This document shows, piece after piece, positions 1-8,488 of a DNA stretch of 64,000 nt. A program made the position numbers and the translations under genes. The DNA is taken from positions 558,001 to 622,000 of the forward strand of contig NZ_MTSZ01000003.1 of NCBI RefSeq assembly GCF_002118315.1, read 5' to 3'. A model generated the notes under the pieces. The model did not search any database, had not been told where the DNA came from, and saw nothing but the letters and a program-made list of their open reading frames with translations. This stretch comes from Kiloniella majae (lineage in GTDB: Bacteria; Pseudomonadota; Alphaproteobacteria; Kiloniellales; Kiloniellaceae). The stretch's first letter is position 1. Each line of letters begins with the position of its first letter.

Positions 1-153
1 AGTGAGGGAGCTCTGTCCCGAGGTGAAGTGGTCCGCTTGTCCCCTATAGAACTGGCGATGCCGAGCGGGAATTGGCTTGTTAGAAAAGAAGCAGGGCAGA
101 TGAGGGCGGATATTGAAGAAGTTTGCAGACTGATTTCACATGCTGTGCCCTGA
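1..153 (+). CDS. C-terminal end of a probable LysR-type regulator (partial)
   Basis: An open frame runs from the first base to a TGA at 151-153 and encodes the last 50 residues of a protein that begins outside the window. The tail (PIELAMPSGNWLVRKEAG, then a final helix RADIEEVCRLISHAV) resembles the end of the substrate-binding domain of LysR-type regulators, which often close with a strand of this kind and a helix. This is inferred from a short stretch only. It converges with the multicopper oxidase gene, whose stop is at 182. Confidence 0.45.
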   Translation, partial: SEGALSRGEVVRLSPIELAMPSGNWLVRKEAGQMRADIEEVCRLISHAVP

Positions 154-181
154 GGGGCCATTTTGAACTTCTTCTTAGCGA

Positions 182-1567
182 CTAAGTTATTCGGATAAAG
201 CTGCTCATCCCTGTTTTTTGATGCTCAATAATATGGCAATGGAGAAGCCAGTCACCCAGGTTATCAGCGACAAAGGCAACATCCATACGCTCATCGGGCA
301 GGACAAGGGCTGTATCGGTGACAAAGGGATCAATCTGTCGTTTGTTGGAATTGAGCAGGGTGAAGGAAAGTCCATGCAGGTGGATCGGATGTGTATGTGG
401 AGTTCTGTTTCTAAAGCTAAAGATATAGCTTTTCCCCAGCTTTAGTTCGGCCAATGGTTCCATTGGATCTGGGGAAACGCCCAGCCATGCTTTTCGATTG
501 ATGGCCCAAAAGGAAAAACCAATCGTGCCACAAAATCCGTTTTTCGGGGCTGATTCAGCTGTTGCTGTAAACTCGAAAGGAATGTGCGCTGCATTTTTAA
601 GGTCGGGAATTGGCACGGGATTGCGTGGGAGCGGCTTGAGGTCGCGTATATCGCGTTTTAGGGATGCGCCTTGTGATCGTAAAGTTGCAACCGTCCAGGC
701 TTTTGAGGAAGAGGCGTTGATAAGCTTGACTTCTTTACCTTCTTCGTCGGGCATTCTAATGGCGATATCAATGCGTTGTCCTGGGCCAACCGCTTGGTGA
801 TCAAGCGGGAAATGTTGCGGCACAGGATAGCCATCAAGTGCAATAACTGTTGCGTTTGCGCCCTCTGTTTTCAGCTTGAAAATGCGGGTGACGTCACTCA
901 CGACTGCCCGTAGACGGATGATGCCGCCACTGGGAACATTGTAAACCGGGTTTTCTTCCCAGTTGGTGGTTTTTACTGTCCCGAAGGTACCAGCCCGGGC
1001 ACTTTTCCTAGCTTTGTACAGGTTAATAAACTGACCATCTGACCCTAAACGCCAATCCCGCAAGTTTAAAGTTACATCGGCGTCAAAATCAGGAGTTTCT
1101 TTTTCATCGACGACCAATACCCCTGTAAGCCCATAACTCATTTGTTCCAATGTATTGCAATGGGGGTGATACCAATAGGTTCCGGCATCAGGTGGCGTGA
1201 AGATATAATCAAACATTTCGTTTTCATAAACGTAAGGTTGGGTCACAAAGGGTACACCGTCCATGGCATTGGGTAAGCGTAAGCCATGCCAATGAATAGT
1301 TGTCGGTTCCGGAAGCTTGTTTTTCAGGCGTACATGGAAAGGTTCGCCTTGTTTAGCACGGAGTATAGGGGCTGGGCCGGATGCATTGTATGAAAACACA
1401 TTTTTGGTCGGATGATGTCCCAGAATATTTTGTTCGATTATTCTCGGTTTCAGAACCAGATCGGGTGTCGCATTTGCCTGTGAGGCGAGCAATCCAAATG
1501 ATCCTCCGCCAATGGCAGCGGTACCTGTGGCTAAGCCGGCTTTTAAAAAATGTCTTCTGTTCAGCAT
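182..1567 (-). CDS. Tat-exported multicopper oxidase
   Basis: A 461-residue periplasmic multicopper oxidase. The N terminus carries a twin-arginine signal (NRRHFLKAG, then a hydrophobic stretch ending near SQANA), so the protein should be exported folded. All four copper-binding motifs are visible: HWHG near residue 92, WYHPH near 132, HTHPIHLHG near 392, and the C-terminal HCH motif in LLHCHIIEHQKTGM. The last supplies the type 1 site Cys and His plus an axial Met. The length and three-cupredoxin layout fit the CueO/SufI/laccase-like group; the substrate (Cu(I), Fe(II), Mn(II) or organic) cannot be read from sequence. There is no obvious methionine-rich CueO insert, so copper detoxification is not assured. 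It is divergent from the M24 peptidase gene. Confidence 0.9.
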   Translation of the reverse strand: MLNRRHFLKAGLATGTAAIGGGSFGLLASQANATPDLVLKPRIIEQNILGHHPTKNVFSYNASGPAPILRAKQGEPFHVRLKNKLPEPTTIHWHGLRLPNAMDGVPFVTQPYVYENEMFDYIFTPPDAGTYWYHPHCNTLEQMSYGLTGVLVVDEKETPDFDADVTLNLRDWRLGSDGQFINLYKARKSARAGTFGTVKTTNWEENPVYNVPSGGIIRLRAVVSDVTRIFKLKTEGANATVIALDGYPVPQHFPLDHQAVGPGQRIDIAIRMPDEEGKEVKLINASSSKAWTVATLRSQGASLKRDIRDLKPLPRNPVPIPDLKNAAHIPFEFTATAESAPKNGFCGTIGFSFWAINRKAWLGVSPDPMEPLAELKLGKSYIFSFRNRTPHTHPIHLHGLSFTLLNSNKRQIDPFVTDTALVLPDERMDVAFVADNLGDWLLHCHIIEHQKTGMSSFIRIT

Positions 1568-1895
1568 GGTATTCTTAAATCTTGGGAAAGAATTATTTGT
1601 GAATAGGAATTATTATCAATTAAGCAGTAGTCCTATATGAAGATTAAGTCAAAGAGCCGGAATGTCGCATCCAAAGCTATTGTGTTTGTCGAACTTTGTT
1701 AGGGCGCTTTGTACTTGATGCCTGAAATCAATCATTGATTAAATTCAGGCATCAGAATGGAAAATAGTATTATATTTTTCAAAACACTATTCAAAAATGA
1801 GTAAATTAGTACAAGTGCAGTCATTAAACTGTGATTTCTGAATTGTTTCTTTGCTGAGGGATAGATTCACAGACCTCTCGTTTCAGGATGTATAA
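1568..1895. other. Divergent intergenic region with a long inverted repeat
   Basis: This 328-bp gap separates the minus-strand multicopper oxidase from the plus-strand M24 peptidase and should hold both promoters. Its clearest element is the inverted repeat at 1717-1753 (separate entry). An AT-rich stretch near 1600-1625 (TTGATAATAATT on the minus strand) loosely resembles a Fur-type site, but the match is weak. No RNA gene or small ORF with a convincing ribosome site was seen. Confidence 0.5.
1717..1753. repeat. Perfect 10-bp inverted repeat with nested palindrome
   Basis: The arms GATGCCTGAA (1717-1726) and TTCAGGCATC (1744-1753) are exact reverse complements. The spacer itself contains AATCAA-TCA-TTGATT, so most of the 37 bp could fold into one hairpin with a small bulge. 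No T-run follows on either strand, which argues against a terminator. Its place between divergent genes suggests an operator or a small dispersed repeat. Confidence 0.6.
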
Positions 1896-3023
1896 ATGAG
1901 CGATTTTGATTTAGTTGAATACCAGAACCGTCTGTCTCTTGCGCAAAAAGCAATGCACGAAAATAACCTTGATGCGCTGGTTTTTTGTACAGAAGCAGAG
2001 GTCAGATATTTTACCGGATTTCGGACACTTTTTTGGCAGAGTCCAACACGTCCCTGGTTCCTTGTGCTGCCTCAAAAGGGAGAACCTGTCGCGGTTATTC
2101 CGGCAATCGGTGCAGACTTAATGCAAAAGACATGGGTAAAAGATATTCGAACCTGGTCTTCGCCCCATCCAACGGATGATGGCATTAGCCTTTTAGCAAA
2201 AGCCTTGGAGGATTATTCTCGCATTGGCTGGCCGATGGGACCAGAGACGAGTCTACGCCTTCCTGTCCGTGATTTCGATGCATTGCGTTCATCCTGTGGG
2301 GCAGAGTTTATTGATTGCACCGATCTTCTCAAAACTTTGCGGATGGTGAAATCAGAGGCTGAGCTTAAAATTATCAAGAGTATCTGCGATATTGGTAGCT
2401 CTGCTTTCGCTAGGGCAGGGGAGCTTTTCTCTTCGGGACAGGCGCTGGATGATGTTTTCCGACAATTTAAAATCGCCCTTTTACAAGAAGGGGCCGAGGA
2501 TGTTCCTTACCTCGTTGGGGCTGCAGGGCAAGGCGGTTATAGTGATGTTATCTCGCCGCCATCACAAACCCCTTTACGTGACGGTGATGTTCTTATGCTG
2601 GATACTGGCTCAACTCTGAAAGGATATTTCTGCGATTTTGATCGGAATTTTGCGATTTCCCATGCTGATGATGCCGCAAAACGTGGCTATGAAAAGCTGT
2701 GGCAGGCAACAGAAGTCGGCTTGAAACACGCGCGATCTGGCACACGGTGTTCTGATTTGTTCAATGCCATGCACGAAACTATGGGCGGTGGCTCGTCTGA
2801 TGTTGGGCGTTACGGGCACGGATTGGGAATGCAGTTGACGGAATGGCCATCTATTTATGCGCATGATCATACAGTCCTCAAACCAGGAATGGTGATGACA
2901 CTAGAACCTAGTATGGAAATTTCGCCCGGAAAAATCATGGTTCATGAAGAAAATATTCTGATTACAGAAGACGCGCCTGTCTTGCTGACACAGCGGGTGG
3001 CCCCTGAATTACCTATTATCTAG
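1896..3023 (+). CDS. M24-family metallopeptidase, ectoine hydrolase (EutD/DoeA)-like
   Basis: A 375-residue cytoplasmic pita-bread hydrolase. The N-terminal creatinase-like domain covers residues 1-150. The C-terminal M24 domain keeps all five metal ligands: D236 (LDTGS), D247 (CDFDRNF), H308 (GRYGHGLG), E337 (LEPSME) and E351 (VHEENI). The family includes Xaa-Pro dipeptidases, creatinases and the ectoine hydrolase DoeA/EutD. The next gene, 67 bp downstream from stop to start codon, is EutA-like, and EutD and EutA are neighbours in ectoine-degradation clusters, which favours hydrolysis of a cyclic amidine or amide. However, eutB, eutC, eutE/doeB and the uptake genes are absent, so a plain proline peptidase is also possible. 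Confidence 0.75.
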   Translation: MSDFDLVEYQNRLSLAQKAMHENNLDALVFCTEAEVRYFTGFRTLFWQSPTRPWFLVLPQKGEPVAVIPAIGADLMQKTWVKDIRTWSSPHPTDDGISLLAKALEDYSRIGWPMGPETSLRLPVRDFDALRSSCGAEFIDCTDLLKTLRMVKSEAELKIIKSICDIGSSAFARAGELFSSGQALDDVFRQFKIALLQEGAEDVPYLVGAAGQGGYSDVISPPSQTPLRDGDVLMLDTGSTLKGYFCDFDRNFAISHADDAAKRGYEKLWQATEVGLKHARSGTRCSDLFNAMHETMGGGSSDVGRYGHGLGMQLTEWPSIYAHDHTVLKPGMVMTLEPSMEISPGKIMVHEENILITEDAPVLLTQRVAPELPII

Positions 3024-3090
3024 GGATAAAAGATTACTCCTGTTAGTGGGAGTAAAGCCGGGATCTTTAAAAATACTTGTAGGACTGAAA

Positions 3091-3855
3091 ATGAAGCTGG
3101 ATTTTACGCTTGATAAGGGGAACGAAGCCAAAGTTTGCCTTGGATTGATCGTTTTACAGGCTGATGAAACGCTGGAGAATGAATTCCGGCATGCCATTCG
3201 GGACTTTGATATTTCTCTTTTTCATTCCCGTATCCCCAGTCGTCCGTCCGTGACTAAAGAAACATTGGCCCAAATGGCAGAGGATTTGCCCGCTGCGGCA
3301 AATCTGCTGCCCCAGAGCACTAGGTTTAATGCGATAGCCTATGCCTGCACATCTGGCGCGACGGTTATTGGGCCGCCAGAGGTTGCTGTTAAAATACATA
3401 CACAACATCCGGGAGTTCCGGTAACAGACCCTATAACGGCGGTGATGACGGCCTGCCGAACTTTGGAAATAAAGAGGTTGGGTTTTTTAACGCCCTATGT
3501 TCCTGAAGTTTCAAATGCAATGCGAGCCCTGTTGGAAGAAAATGGGTTTGAAATTGCCAGCTTTGGCTCTTTTGAGCAGGATCAGGAGAAGGTTGTTTCC
3601 AGAATATCCGAAGCTTCTACGCTGGAAGCGATTGTCAACGTTGGTAAAGAGAAAGGCTGTGAGGGTGTTTTTGTCTCCTGCACCAATTTACGTACGCTCG
3701 GCATATTGGAAGAAGCCGAGCAAGCACTTGGTAAGCCTGTAGTTTCAAGTAATTTGGCTCTTATCTGGCATATGTTGAGACTGGCTGGTGTTAAGGGGCG
3801 AGGGACGGCACCTGGAAAGTTATTTGCAAAAGACCTTTCTCCATCATTGCGATGA
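3091..3855 (+). CDS. Asp/Glu racemase-superfamily protein, EutA / maleate isomerase-like
   Basis: A 254-residue protein of the Asp/Glu racemase, arylmalonate decarboxylase and maleate cis-trans isomerase superfamily. It has the two catalytic cysteines expected of that fold: C86 in ACTSGATVIG and C197 in SCTNLRTL. The open frame begins earlier at a GTG (3046), but ATG 3091 is preceded by AGGA at proper spacing and is preferred. The closest functional name by context is EutA, the racemase-like protein of ectoine-utilisation clusters, because it follows an M24 hydrolase directly. Maleate isomerase is the main alternative. Its stop is 16 bp from the converging dtd gene. Confidence 0.7.
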   Translation: MKLDFTLDKGNEAKVCLGLIVLQADETLENEFRHAIRDFDISLFHSRIPSRPSVTKETLAQMAEDLPAAANLLPQSTRFNAIAYACTSGATVIGPPEVAVKIHTQHPGVPVTDPITAVMTACRTLEIKRLGFLTPYVPEVSNAMRALLEENGFEIASFGSFEQDQEKVVSRISEASTLEAIVNVGKEKGCEGVFVSCTNLRTLGILEEAEQALGKPVVSSNLALIWHMLRLAGVKGRGTAPGKLFAKDLSPSLR

Positions 3856-3871
3856 GATTGTCTTATTCCAG

Positions 3872-4321
3872 TTAGGCGCTGTCTTTTGAATCCATAACAA
3901 TAGTCACGGGGCCATCGTTACGTAATTTGACATCCATGTGTGCACCAAAAACACCTTTTTCTACGGAGAGCCCTTCGTTTTGTAAGGCATTACAGAAGAA
4001 TTCATAAAGCCGTTCGCCCTCAGAAGGATTTGCTGCACCAGAGAAGCCGGGCCGGTTTCCTTTTTTCCAGTTTGCTGCGAGCGTAAACTGACTGACTGCC
4101 AACACTGACCCATTTACATCAATGACTGAACGATTCATCTTGCCGTCTTCATCAGTAAAAATCCGCATTTTGCTGATTTTTCTGGCAAAATAAGCCGCTT
4201 GATCATCATTGTCGCCATGTTCAGCGCAAAAGAGAATGAGCAGCCCCTGTTTGATCTCCCCGGTTATATTGTCGTCTACGGTCACAGAAGCTTCGCTTAC
4301 TCGCTGTAGAACTGCTCTCAT
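3872..4321 (-). CDS. dtd: D-aminoacyl-tRNA deacylase
   Basis: 149 residues, the normal length for bacterial Dtd. It removes D-amino acids (and glycine mischarged on tRNA-Ala) from tRNA. The diagnostic segments are present: the MRAVLQRVSEASVTV start, the SQFTLAA motif near residue 78, a glycine/proline loop NRPGFSGAA, and the C-terminal NDGPVT motif that forms the chirality-proofreading pocket. It lies 23 bp downstream of the OsmC gene on the same strand, so the two could share a transcript. Confidence 0.95.
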   Translation of the reverse strand: MRAVLQRVSEASVTVDDNITGEIKQGLLILFCAEHGDNDDQAAYFARKISKMRIFTDEDGKMNRSVIDVNGSVLAVSQFTLAANWKKGNRPGFSGAANPSEGERLYEFFCNALQNEGLSVEKGVFGAHMDVKLRNDGPVTIVMDSKDSA

Positions 4322-4344
4322 TATTCGCTCTTTCTTAGGTGGGG

Positions 4345-4758
4345 TTATTCAATCAGTTCAAAGCTATGAGTAATTTCGGCTGCTTTCCCAAGCATAATGG
4401 ACGCAGAGCAATATTTATCGGCTGAGAGTTTAACGGCGCGCTCGACCTTTTTCTCGTTCAGACCTGCGCCTTTAACCCGGAAGTGCATATGAATTTTAGT
4501 AAAAACCTTAGGGTCGGTGTCCGCACGTTCTGCTTCGACATCCACATCAACATCTTCGACGTTTTCGCGTCCACGTTTCAGTATGTAAACAACATCGTAG
4601 GCAGAACAGCCGCCCAGTCCCATCAAAAGCATCTCCATAGGGCGTGGCCCAAGGTTTCTACCACCGCCTTCGACGGCACCATCCATGACAACAGCATGAC
4701 CAGAACCACTTTCAGCCATAAAGGCAACATTCTCTATCCATTTGATGCGTGTTTTCAT
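4345..4758 (-). CDS. OsmC-family protein (YhfA-like)
   Basis: The protein is 137 residues when started at ATG 4758, which has AAGGAA about 7 bases upstream; the longer frame to 4821 lacks a ribosome site. It is an OsmC-fold thiol protein with the family's two cysteines, one in GLGGCSAYDVV near residue 55 and one in ADKYCSAS near residue 114. OsmC/Ohr proteins reduce organic hydroperoxides in the cytoplasm. The YhfA branch, which this resembles by length and the ECxxxDV-like helix, has no firmly known substrate. Confidence 0.85.
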   Translation of the reverse strand: MKTRIKWIENVAFMAESGSGHAVVMDGAVEGGGRNLGPRPMEMLLMGLGGCSAYDVVYILKRGRENVEDVDVDVEAERADTDPKVFTKIHMHFRVKGAGLNEKKVERAVKLSADKYCSASIMLGKAAEITHSFELIE

Positions 4759-4887
4759 GTCTTTGGTTCCTTGGGAGATAAATTTATACGCAAGGTAGCT
4801 TTCACTTCTTGGCAGGTACAAGAAGAAATGTCTTTAGATCACTAATTTATGAAAAGGGCGCGAAGAAGCCTACTGTATTAACAAGAG

Positions 4888-5376
4888 TTACCCGAAATAG
4901 AGCGAGTTCAGTATCTTTAACTTGATTGTGTCATGCTCAACATCGAAGGGAAGGAACAGCACGGTATAGGACTGTTGTTGCAGTTCTTTTTTTACGGCTG
5001 CTTCCCATCTCATCTGTTTGGTGACAAGGTGCGGTTTTCTGGTGTTATATACATGCGTTAAACGGGATCTCGCATCGGCAACAGCATTCTCGGGCAAAGC
5101 TTCTTCCAGGGGAGAACGACTGGCTTTGATGCCAAAATTTTCCCGGCAATTATCACCTGTGATGGATACAAAAAATTTCGTGTCACTCTGGGCATTAAAC
5201 AACATGACATCAGGTAGAGCTTCACGTACGACGCTGGGATTAAAATCTGACCAGGCAGGTAGCTCTTTGTCAGCTTTTAGTTCCAGCCAATAGCGATAGA
5301 GATTGGCCTGAGCAACAGATTTTAAATTCTGCTCGGTCACTTCTAAAACTTTAACTATATCAAACGTTTTTGCCAT
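4888..5376 (-). CDS. PAS_5-type PAS-domain protein
   Basis: About 162 residues from ATG 5376; a TTG start at 5394 would add six. It has the signature of the alphaproteobacterial PAS_5 family: YRYWLELK, then LPAWSDFNP and a proposed ligand pocket ending in IVKLKILN-type strands (here DTIKLKILNSL). These proteins are a lone PAS sensor fold without an attached output domain, and their ligand and partner are generally unknown. No membrane segment is present. A second member lies at 9532-9987. The intergenic region upstream (5377-5552) separates it from the divergent yjbQ gene. Confidence 0.75.
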   Translation of the reverse strand: MAKTFDIVKVLEVTEQNLKSVAQANLYRYWLELKADKELPAWSDFNPSVVREALPDVMLFNAQSDTKFFVSITGDNCRENFGIKASRSPLEEALPENAVADARSRLTHVYNTRKPHLVTKQMRWEAAVKKELQQQSYTVLFLPFDVEHDTIKLKILNSLYFG

Positions 5377-5552
5377 GGTTACAGTACTGTTCAATACACT
5401 TTAAATGAGACGCTATCGCGGCAAGGCCAACGTATTTAACACGTTTCATTCGAACATGGGTTAATATCCGGCAAAAATATGATAATTATCTGTCAAAAGA
5501 CAATTTTCACATTCCTGAAGGCTTGTAGAGGCTGAAACTGCCGAGGTGCTGA

Positions 5553-5972
5553 ATGAAACAGGTGCAGACGATATTTGATATTCATACAAAAGGGCAAGGC
5601 CTTTATGAATTTACCCGTGAAGTTTCTCTGTGGGCAGAGCAGCAAAACATTGTTTGCGGGCTCTTAAGTCTTTTTATTCGGCATACTTCGGCCTCCTTAA
5701 CAATTCAGGAGAATGCCGATCCTGATGTACAGTTTGACCTGAACAACTTCTTTCGTCGAGTCGTCGAGGAAAATCCTTCTCTTTATCGGCATACCTGTGA
5801 GGGGCCGGACGATATGCCTGCGCACATCCGCTCTGCCCTGACGGATGTACAGCTAAGTATTCCAATCGTGCACGGTTCGCTAGCGCTGGGAACTTGGCAG
5901 GGGATTTATCTGTTTGAGCACCGTGCTATGCCTCATGACCGTCAGGTAATTGCTCACCTGATCGGAGAGTAG
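5553..5972 (+). CDS. yjbQ: YjbQ-family protein (UPF0047)
   Basis: 139 residues, full length for the YjbQ/UPF0047 family. Conserved features are RHTSASLTIQENADPDV (residues 43-59), HIRSALTDVQLSIPI with its histidine, LGTWQGIYLFEHR and the C-terminal R. Family members have weak secondary thiamin-phosphate synthase activity and a trimeric metal-binding fold, but the physiological role is unsettled. It stands alone and converges with mog across a 66-bp gap. Confidence 0.9.
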   Translation: MKQVQTIFDIHTKGQGLYEFTREVSLWAEQQNIVCGLLSLFIRHTSASLTIQENADPDVQFDLNNFFRRVVEENPSLYRHTCEGPDDMPAHIRSALTDVQLSIPIVHGSLALGTWQGIYLFEHRAMPHDRQVIAHLIGE

Positions 5973-6038
5973 GTGCTGTTCTTTGTTCCTTCTGAGATTA
6001 CGGCCCGATGATTACTCCGCTTGTTGCGAGGCCGATGG

Positions 6039-6593
6039 CTATTTGCTCTGTGGGCGAAAAGCTTTGCAGTAGCTGTTGTCAGTTTCCAGAAATGGTCCGT
6101 TGATAAGGTCTATGCAATAGGGAATGGCAGGGAAAACAGCATCCAGGCAGTCTTTGATAGCGGATGGTTTGCCGGGGAGGTTGACCATCAGGCTTTTCCC
6201 TCGGATACCGGCAGTCTGTCTGGATAGAATAGCCGTTGGTACAAACTTCAGACTTACTTGCCGCATCAATTCGCCAAAACCGGGCATGAGTTTTTCGCTC
6301 ACAGCTTCTGTTGCTTCAGGGGTGACATCTCTTGGCGCTGGCCCCGTGCCGCCGGTCGTGACAATCAAACAGCATTCTTCGATATCGGCAAGTTCGATTA
6401 ATGTCTGTTCTATAAGGTTTTGATCATCTGCGATGATCCGTGTGACAGGCTCCCAGGGCGAAGAGAGAATTTGCGATAACTCTTTGTGAATTGCGGGACC
6501 ACCAAGATCTTTGTACTCACCCCGACTGGCGCGGTCAGACACGGTAATAATTCCGATTTTTGCGGTAGGTAATGGGTTTGGGGAGGTGGTCAT
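6039..6593 (-). CDS. mog: Molybdopterin adenylyltransferase
   Basis: A 184-residue MogA/MoaB-fold protein that adenylates molybdopterin before molybdenum insertion. The GITVSDRASRGEYKDLGGP start, the TTGGTGPAPRDVTPEAT substrate loop (residues 80-96) and the LPGKP motif are all present. It should supply cofactor to enzymes such as the bisC-type reductase at 13803. It is divergent from ubiT, with about 200 bp between them. Confidence 0.93.
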   Translation of the reverse strand: MTTSPNPLPTAKIGIITVSDRASRGEYKDLGGPAIHKELSQILSSPWEPVTRIIADDQNLIEQTLIELADIEECCLIVTTGGTGPAPRDVTPEATEAVSEKLMPGFGELMRQVSLKFVPTAILSRQTAGIRGKSLMVNLPGKPSAIKDCLDAVFPAIPYCIDLINGPFLETDNSYCKAFRPQSK

Positions 6594-6711
6594 AAGGTGC
6601 TCCTGTTTTGAACGCTTGACCTTTGTTGATAATATTTACGGAGAAATGGACACGAAGTTAAGGAGAAGGTCAGCATCGATATCTGAATAGTAAATTAAAG
6701 ATGTGGTGTAT

Positions 6712-6725
6712 TTGATGAAGATCAA
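6712..6725. promoter_or_regulatory. Perfect FNR/Anr/FixK-type box upstream of ubiT
   Basis: TTGAT (6712-6716), GAAG, ATCAA (6721-6725) is an exact match to the palindromic TTGAT-N4-ATCAA site of FNR-family regulators. It sits 70 bp before the ubiT start codon, with CATGAT- or CATAAT-like -10 candidates 25-40 bp downstream. This is the arrangement expected of an activating site. Since ubiTUV makes ubiquinone without oxygen, low-oxygen activation is a sensible reading. mog is divergent and could also be affected. Confidence 0.75.
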
Positions 6726-6794
6726 GGCACACCCTGCTGGGGGTAAGCATGATCGGCAGCATAATTACGAGATTTCATTTCTGAGCTGTTCCAG

Positions 6795-7502
6795 ATGTAT
6801 GACAAAAACGTACCATCCAGGGTGTTGCCTTTCACACCAATGCTATTTGCCGGGTTTATGATGCGGCCTGTTCCTGCATTTTCTCTCAAGCCAATCGTCA
6901 AACATGTTCTGACAAGGATGAAAAAGCTATATCCGGAAATTTTTTCTCGGTTGGCAGTTCTCGGCAATACAAGCTTTCTTATCGATCCGACAGATTTGCC
7001 ATATTGCTTCTGTTTATCAGTTAAAGAAGGCGAAACTCATATTGATATTTGGGATGATGATTCAGATCGTTCCGGGTTTCAGGCTGTTATTTCGGGGCCC
7101 ATGCTGGATTTAATCAAACTGTTAGAGGGACGAGTCGACGGGGATGCTCTTTTCTTTTCAAGAACGTTGAATGTCGAAGGAGATACCGAGGCTGTTCTTA
7201 CGCTTCGGAATGCTGTCGATAGTGCAGATGTTGCTCTTGCCGATGTGATAGGTGTTCCGGTTCCTTTTATGAAGCCTGGTTTTGACAAACTGTTTTCAAA
7301 GGTTGGTTCTCTTTTTGGAAATTTGGAGAAAGATTTCGTAACTGTTCAACGATCTGTTTTGCACCCGATCGCTCGGCATATGGGGGAAGTGGATAAAGAG
7401 TTGGATAGGTCAGCTGATCGGATGAGGAAGATTGATAAGGAACTTGTCAGGATCAAAACATCCTTGAAAAAATCACAACAGTCAGTGGAAAGAGGGCGGT
7501 AA
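6795..7502 (+). CDS. ubiT: UbiT, SCP2-domain accessory factor for O2-independent ubiquinone synthesis
   Basis: A 235-residue protein. The SCP2 lipid-binding domain (about residues 40-160) includes the UbiT/YhbT-type segment DALFFSRTLNVEGDTE followed by VLTLRNAVDSAD. UbiT is thought to bind ubiquinone precursors for the hydroxylations performed by UbiU-UbiV. The identification is secured by the two following genes: the stop overlaps the ubiU start by one base, and ubiV follows 6 bp after ubiU. After residue 170 there is a charged C-terminal extension (EVDKELDRSADRMRKIDKEL) likely to form a coiled coil, which E. coli UbiT lacks. No strong ribosome site precedes ATG 6795. Confidence 0.9.
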   Translation: MYDKNVPSRVLPFTPMLFAGFMMRPVPAFSLKPIVKHVLTRMKKLYPEIFSRLAVLGNTSFLIDPTDLPYCFCLSVKEGETHIDIWDDDSDRSGFQAVISGPMLDLIKLLEGRVDGDALFFSRTLNVEGDTEAVLTLRNAVDSADVALADVIGVPVPFMKPGFDKLFSKVGSLFGNLEKDFVTVQRSVLHPIARHMGEVDKELDRSADRMRKIDKELVRIKTSLKKSQQSVERGR

Positions 7503-8482
7503 TGGAACTCGTTTGTCCCGCTGGTACGCCAGCTTCTTTACGCGCTGCCTTGGACGCAGGGGCTGATGTTGTTTATGTCGGCTTTCGTGATGAGACGAAT
7601 GCACGTAACTTTCCTGGTTTGAATTTCAGCCCTGAAGAGCTGGAAGAGAGCCTGAAAAAAGCTCACGATATGGGACGCCAGATTTACGTCGCGATCAACA
7701 CCTATCCACAGGCAGGGAATTTGGAGCCTTGGTATAAGGCTGTTGATACTGCAGCGAGAATTGGTGTTGATGCAGTCATTCTGGCCGATATTGGTTTATT
7801 GAATTATGCCAAACGACAACACCCCGGATTAAGGCGGCATTTATCGGTACAAGCCTCTGCATCTAATCCTGAAGCGATTAATTTTTATCGCTCTGCATTT
7901 GACGTTCAGCGTGTTGTCCTGCCACGGGTCTTGACCGTTCGTGAGATTGCTGAGCTGATTGAGGAAATTGATGTTGAGACCGAGGTTTTTGCCTTTGGTG
8001 GAATGTGCGTCATGGCTGAAGGACGGTGTTCTCTTTCGTCCTATGCGACAGGGAAATCTCCCAATATGAACGGTGTGTGTTCGCCTGCCAGTCATGTTGA
8101 ATATGAGCAGCGTCGCGGAAAACTTGTATCCAAGCTTGGCGAATTCACCATCAACTCTTTTCCCAACGAGGAAGCCGCAGGGTATCCAACTTTATGTAAA
8201 GGCCGGTTTGTCGGGCATACGGGCGATCCGTCATATCTTTTCGAGGAGCCAACATCGTTGAATGTGATGATGATGATGCCGGAACTTATACAAGCAGGGG
8301 TTAAAGCACTGAAAATAGAAGGCCGCCAACGGGGGAAAGCCTACGTACATCAGGTGGTATCCGGCTATCGAAAAGCGATTGATGCTGCAATGAAAGGAGA
8401 GCCCGTTCCATTTATGGATATGGGAAATATTACCGAAGGAACCCGATCAACAGCAGGTGCCTATGAAAAGAACTGGAGATAA
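7502..8482 (+). CDS. ubiU: UbiU, U32-family O2-independent ubiquinone hydroxylase subunit
   Basis: A 326-residue U32-family protein. Cysteines at 169, 176, 193 and 232 (GMCVMAEGRC, GVCSPAS, TLCKGRF) match in number and position the four Cys that bind a 4Fe-4S cluster in E. coli UbiU. With UbiV it hydroxylates the ubiquinone ring using prephenate rather than oxygen. The ATG overlaps the ubiT stop (TAATG), so translation is probably coupled. The older annotation as a collagenase-like peptidase would be misleading here. Confidence 0.95.
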   Translation: MELVCPAGTPASLRAALDAGADVVYVGFRDETNARNFPGLNFSPEELEESLKKAHDMGRQIYVAINTYPQAGNLEPWYKAVDTAARIGVDAVILADIGLLNYAKRQHPGLRRHLSVQASASNPEAINFYRSAFDVQRVVLPRVLTVREIAELIEEIDVETEVFAFGGMCVMAEGRCSLSSYATGKSPNMNGVCSPASHVEYEQRRGKLVSKLGEFTINSFPNEEAAGYPTLCKGRFVGHTGDPSYLFEEPTSLNVMMMMPELIQAGVKALKIEGRQRGKAYVHQVVSGYRKAIDAAMKGEPVPFMDMGNITEGTRSTAGAYEKNWR

Positions 8483-8488
8483 GATTTA

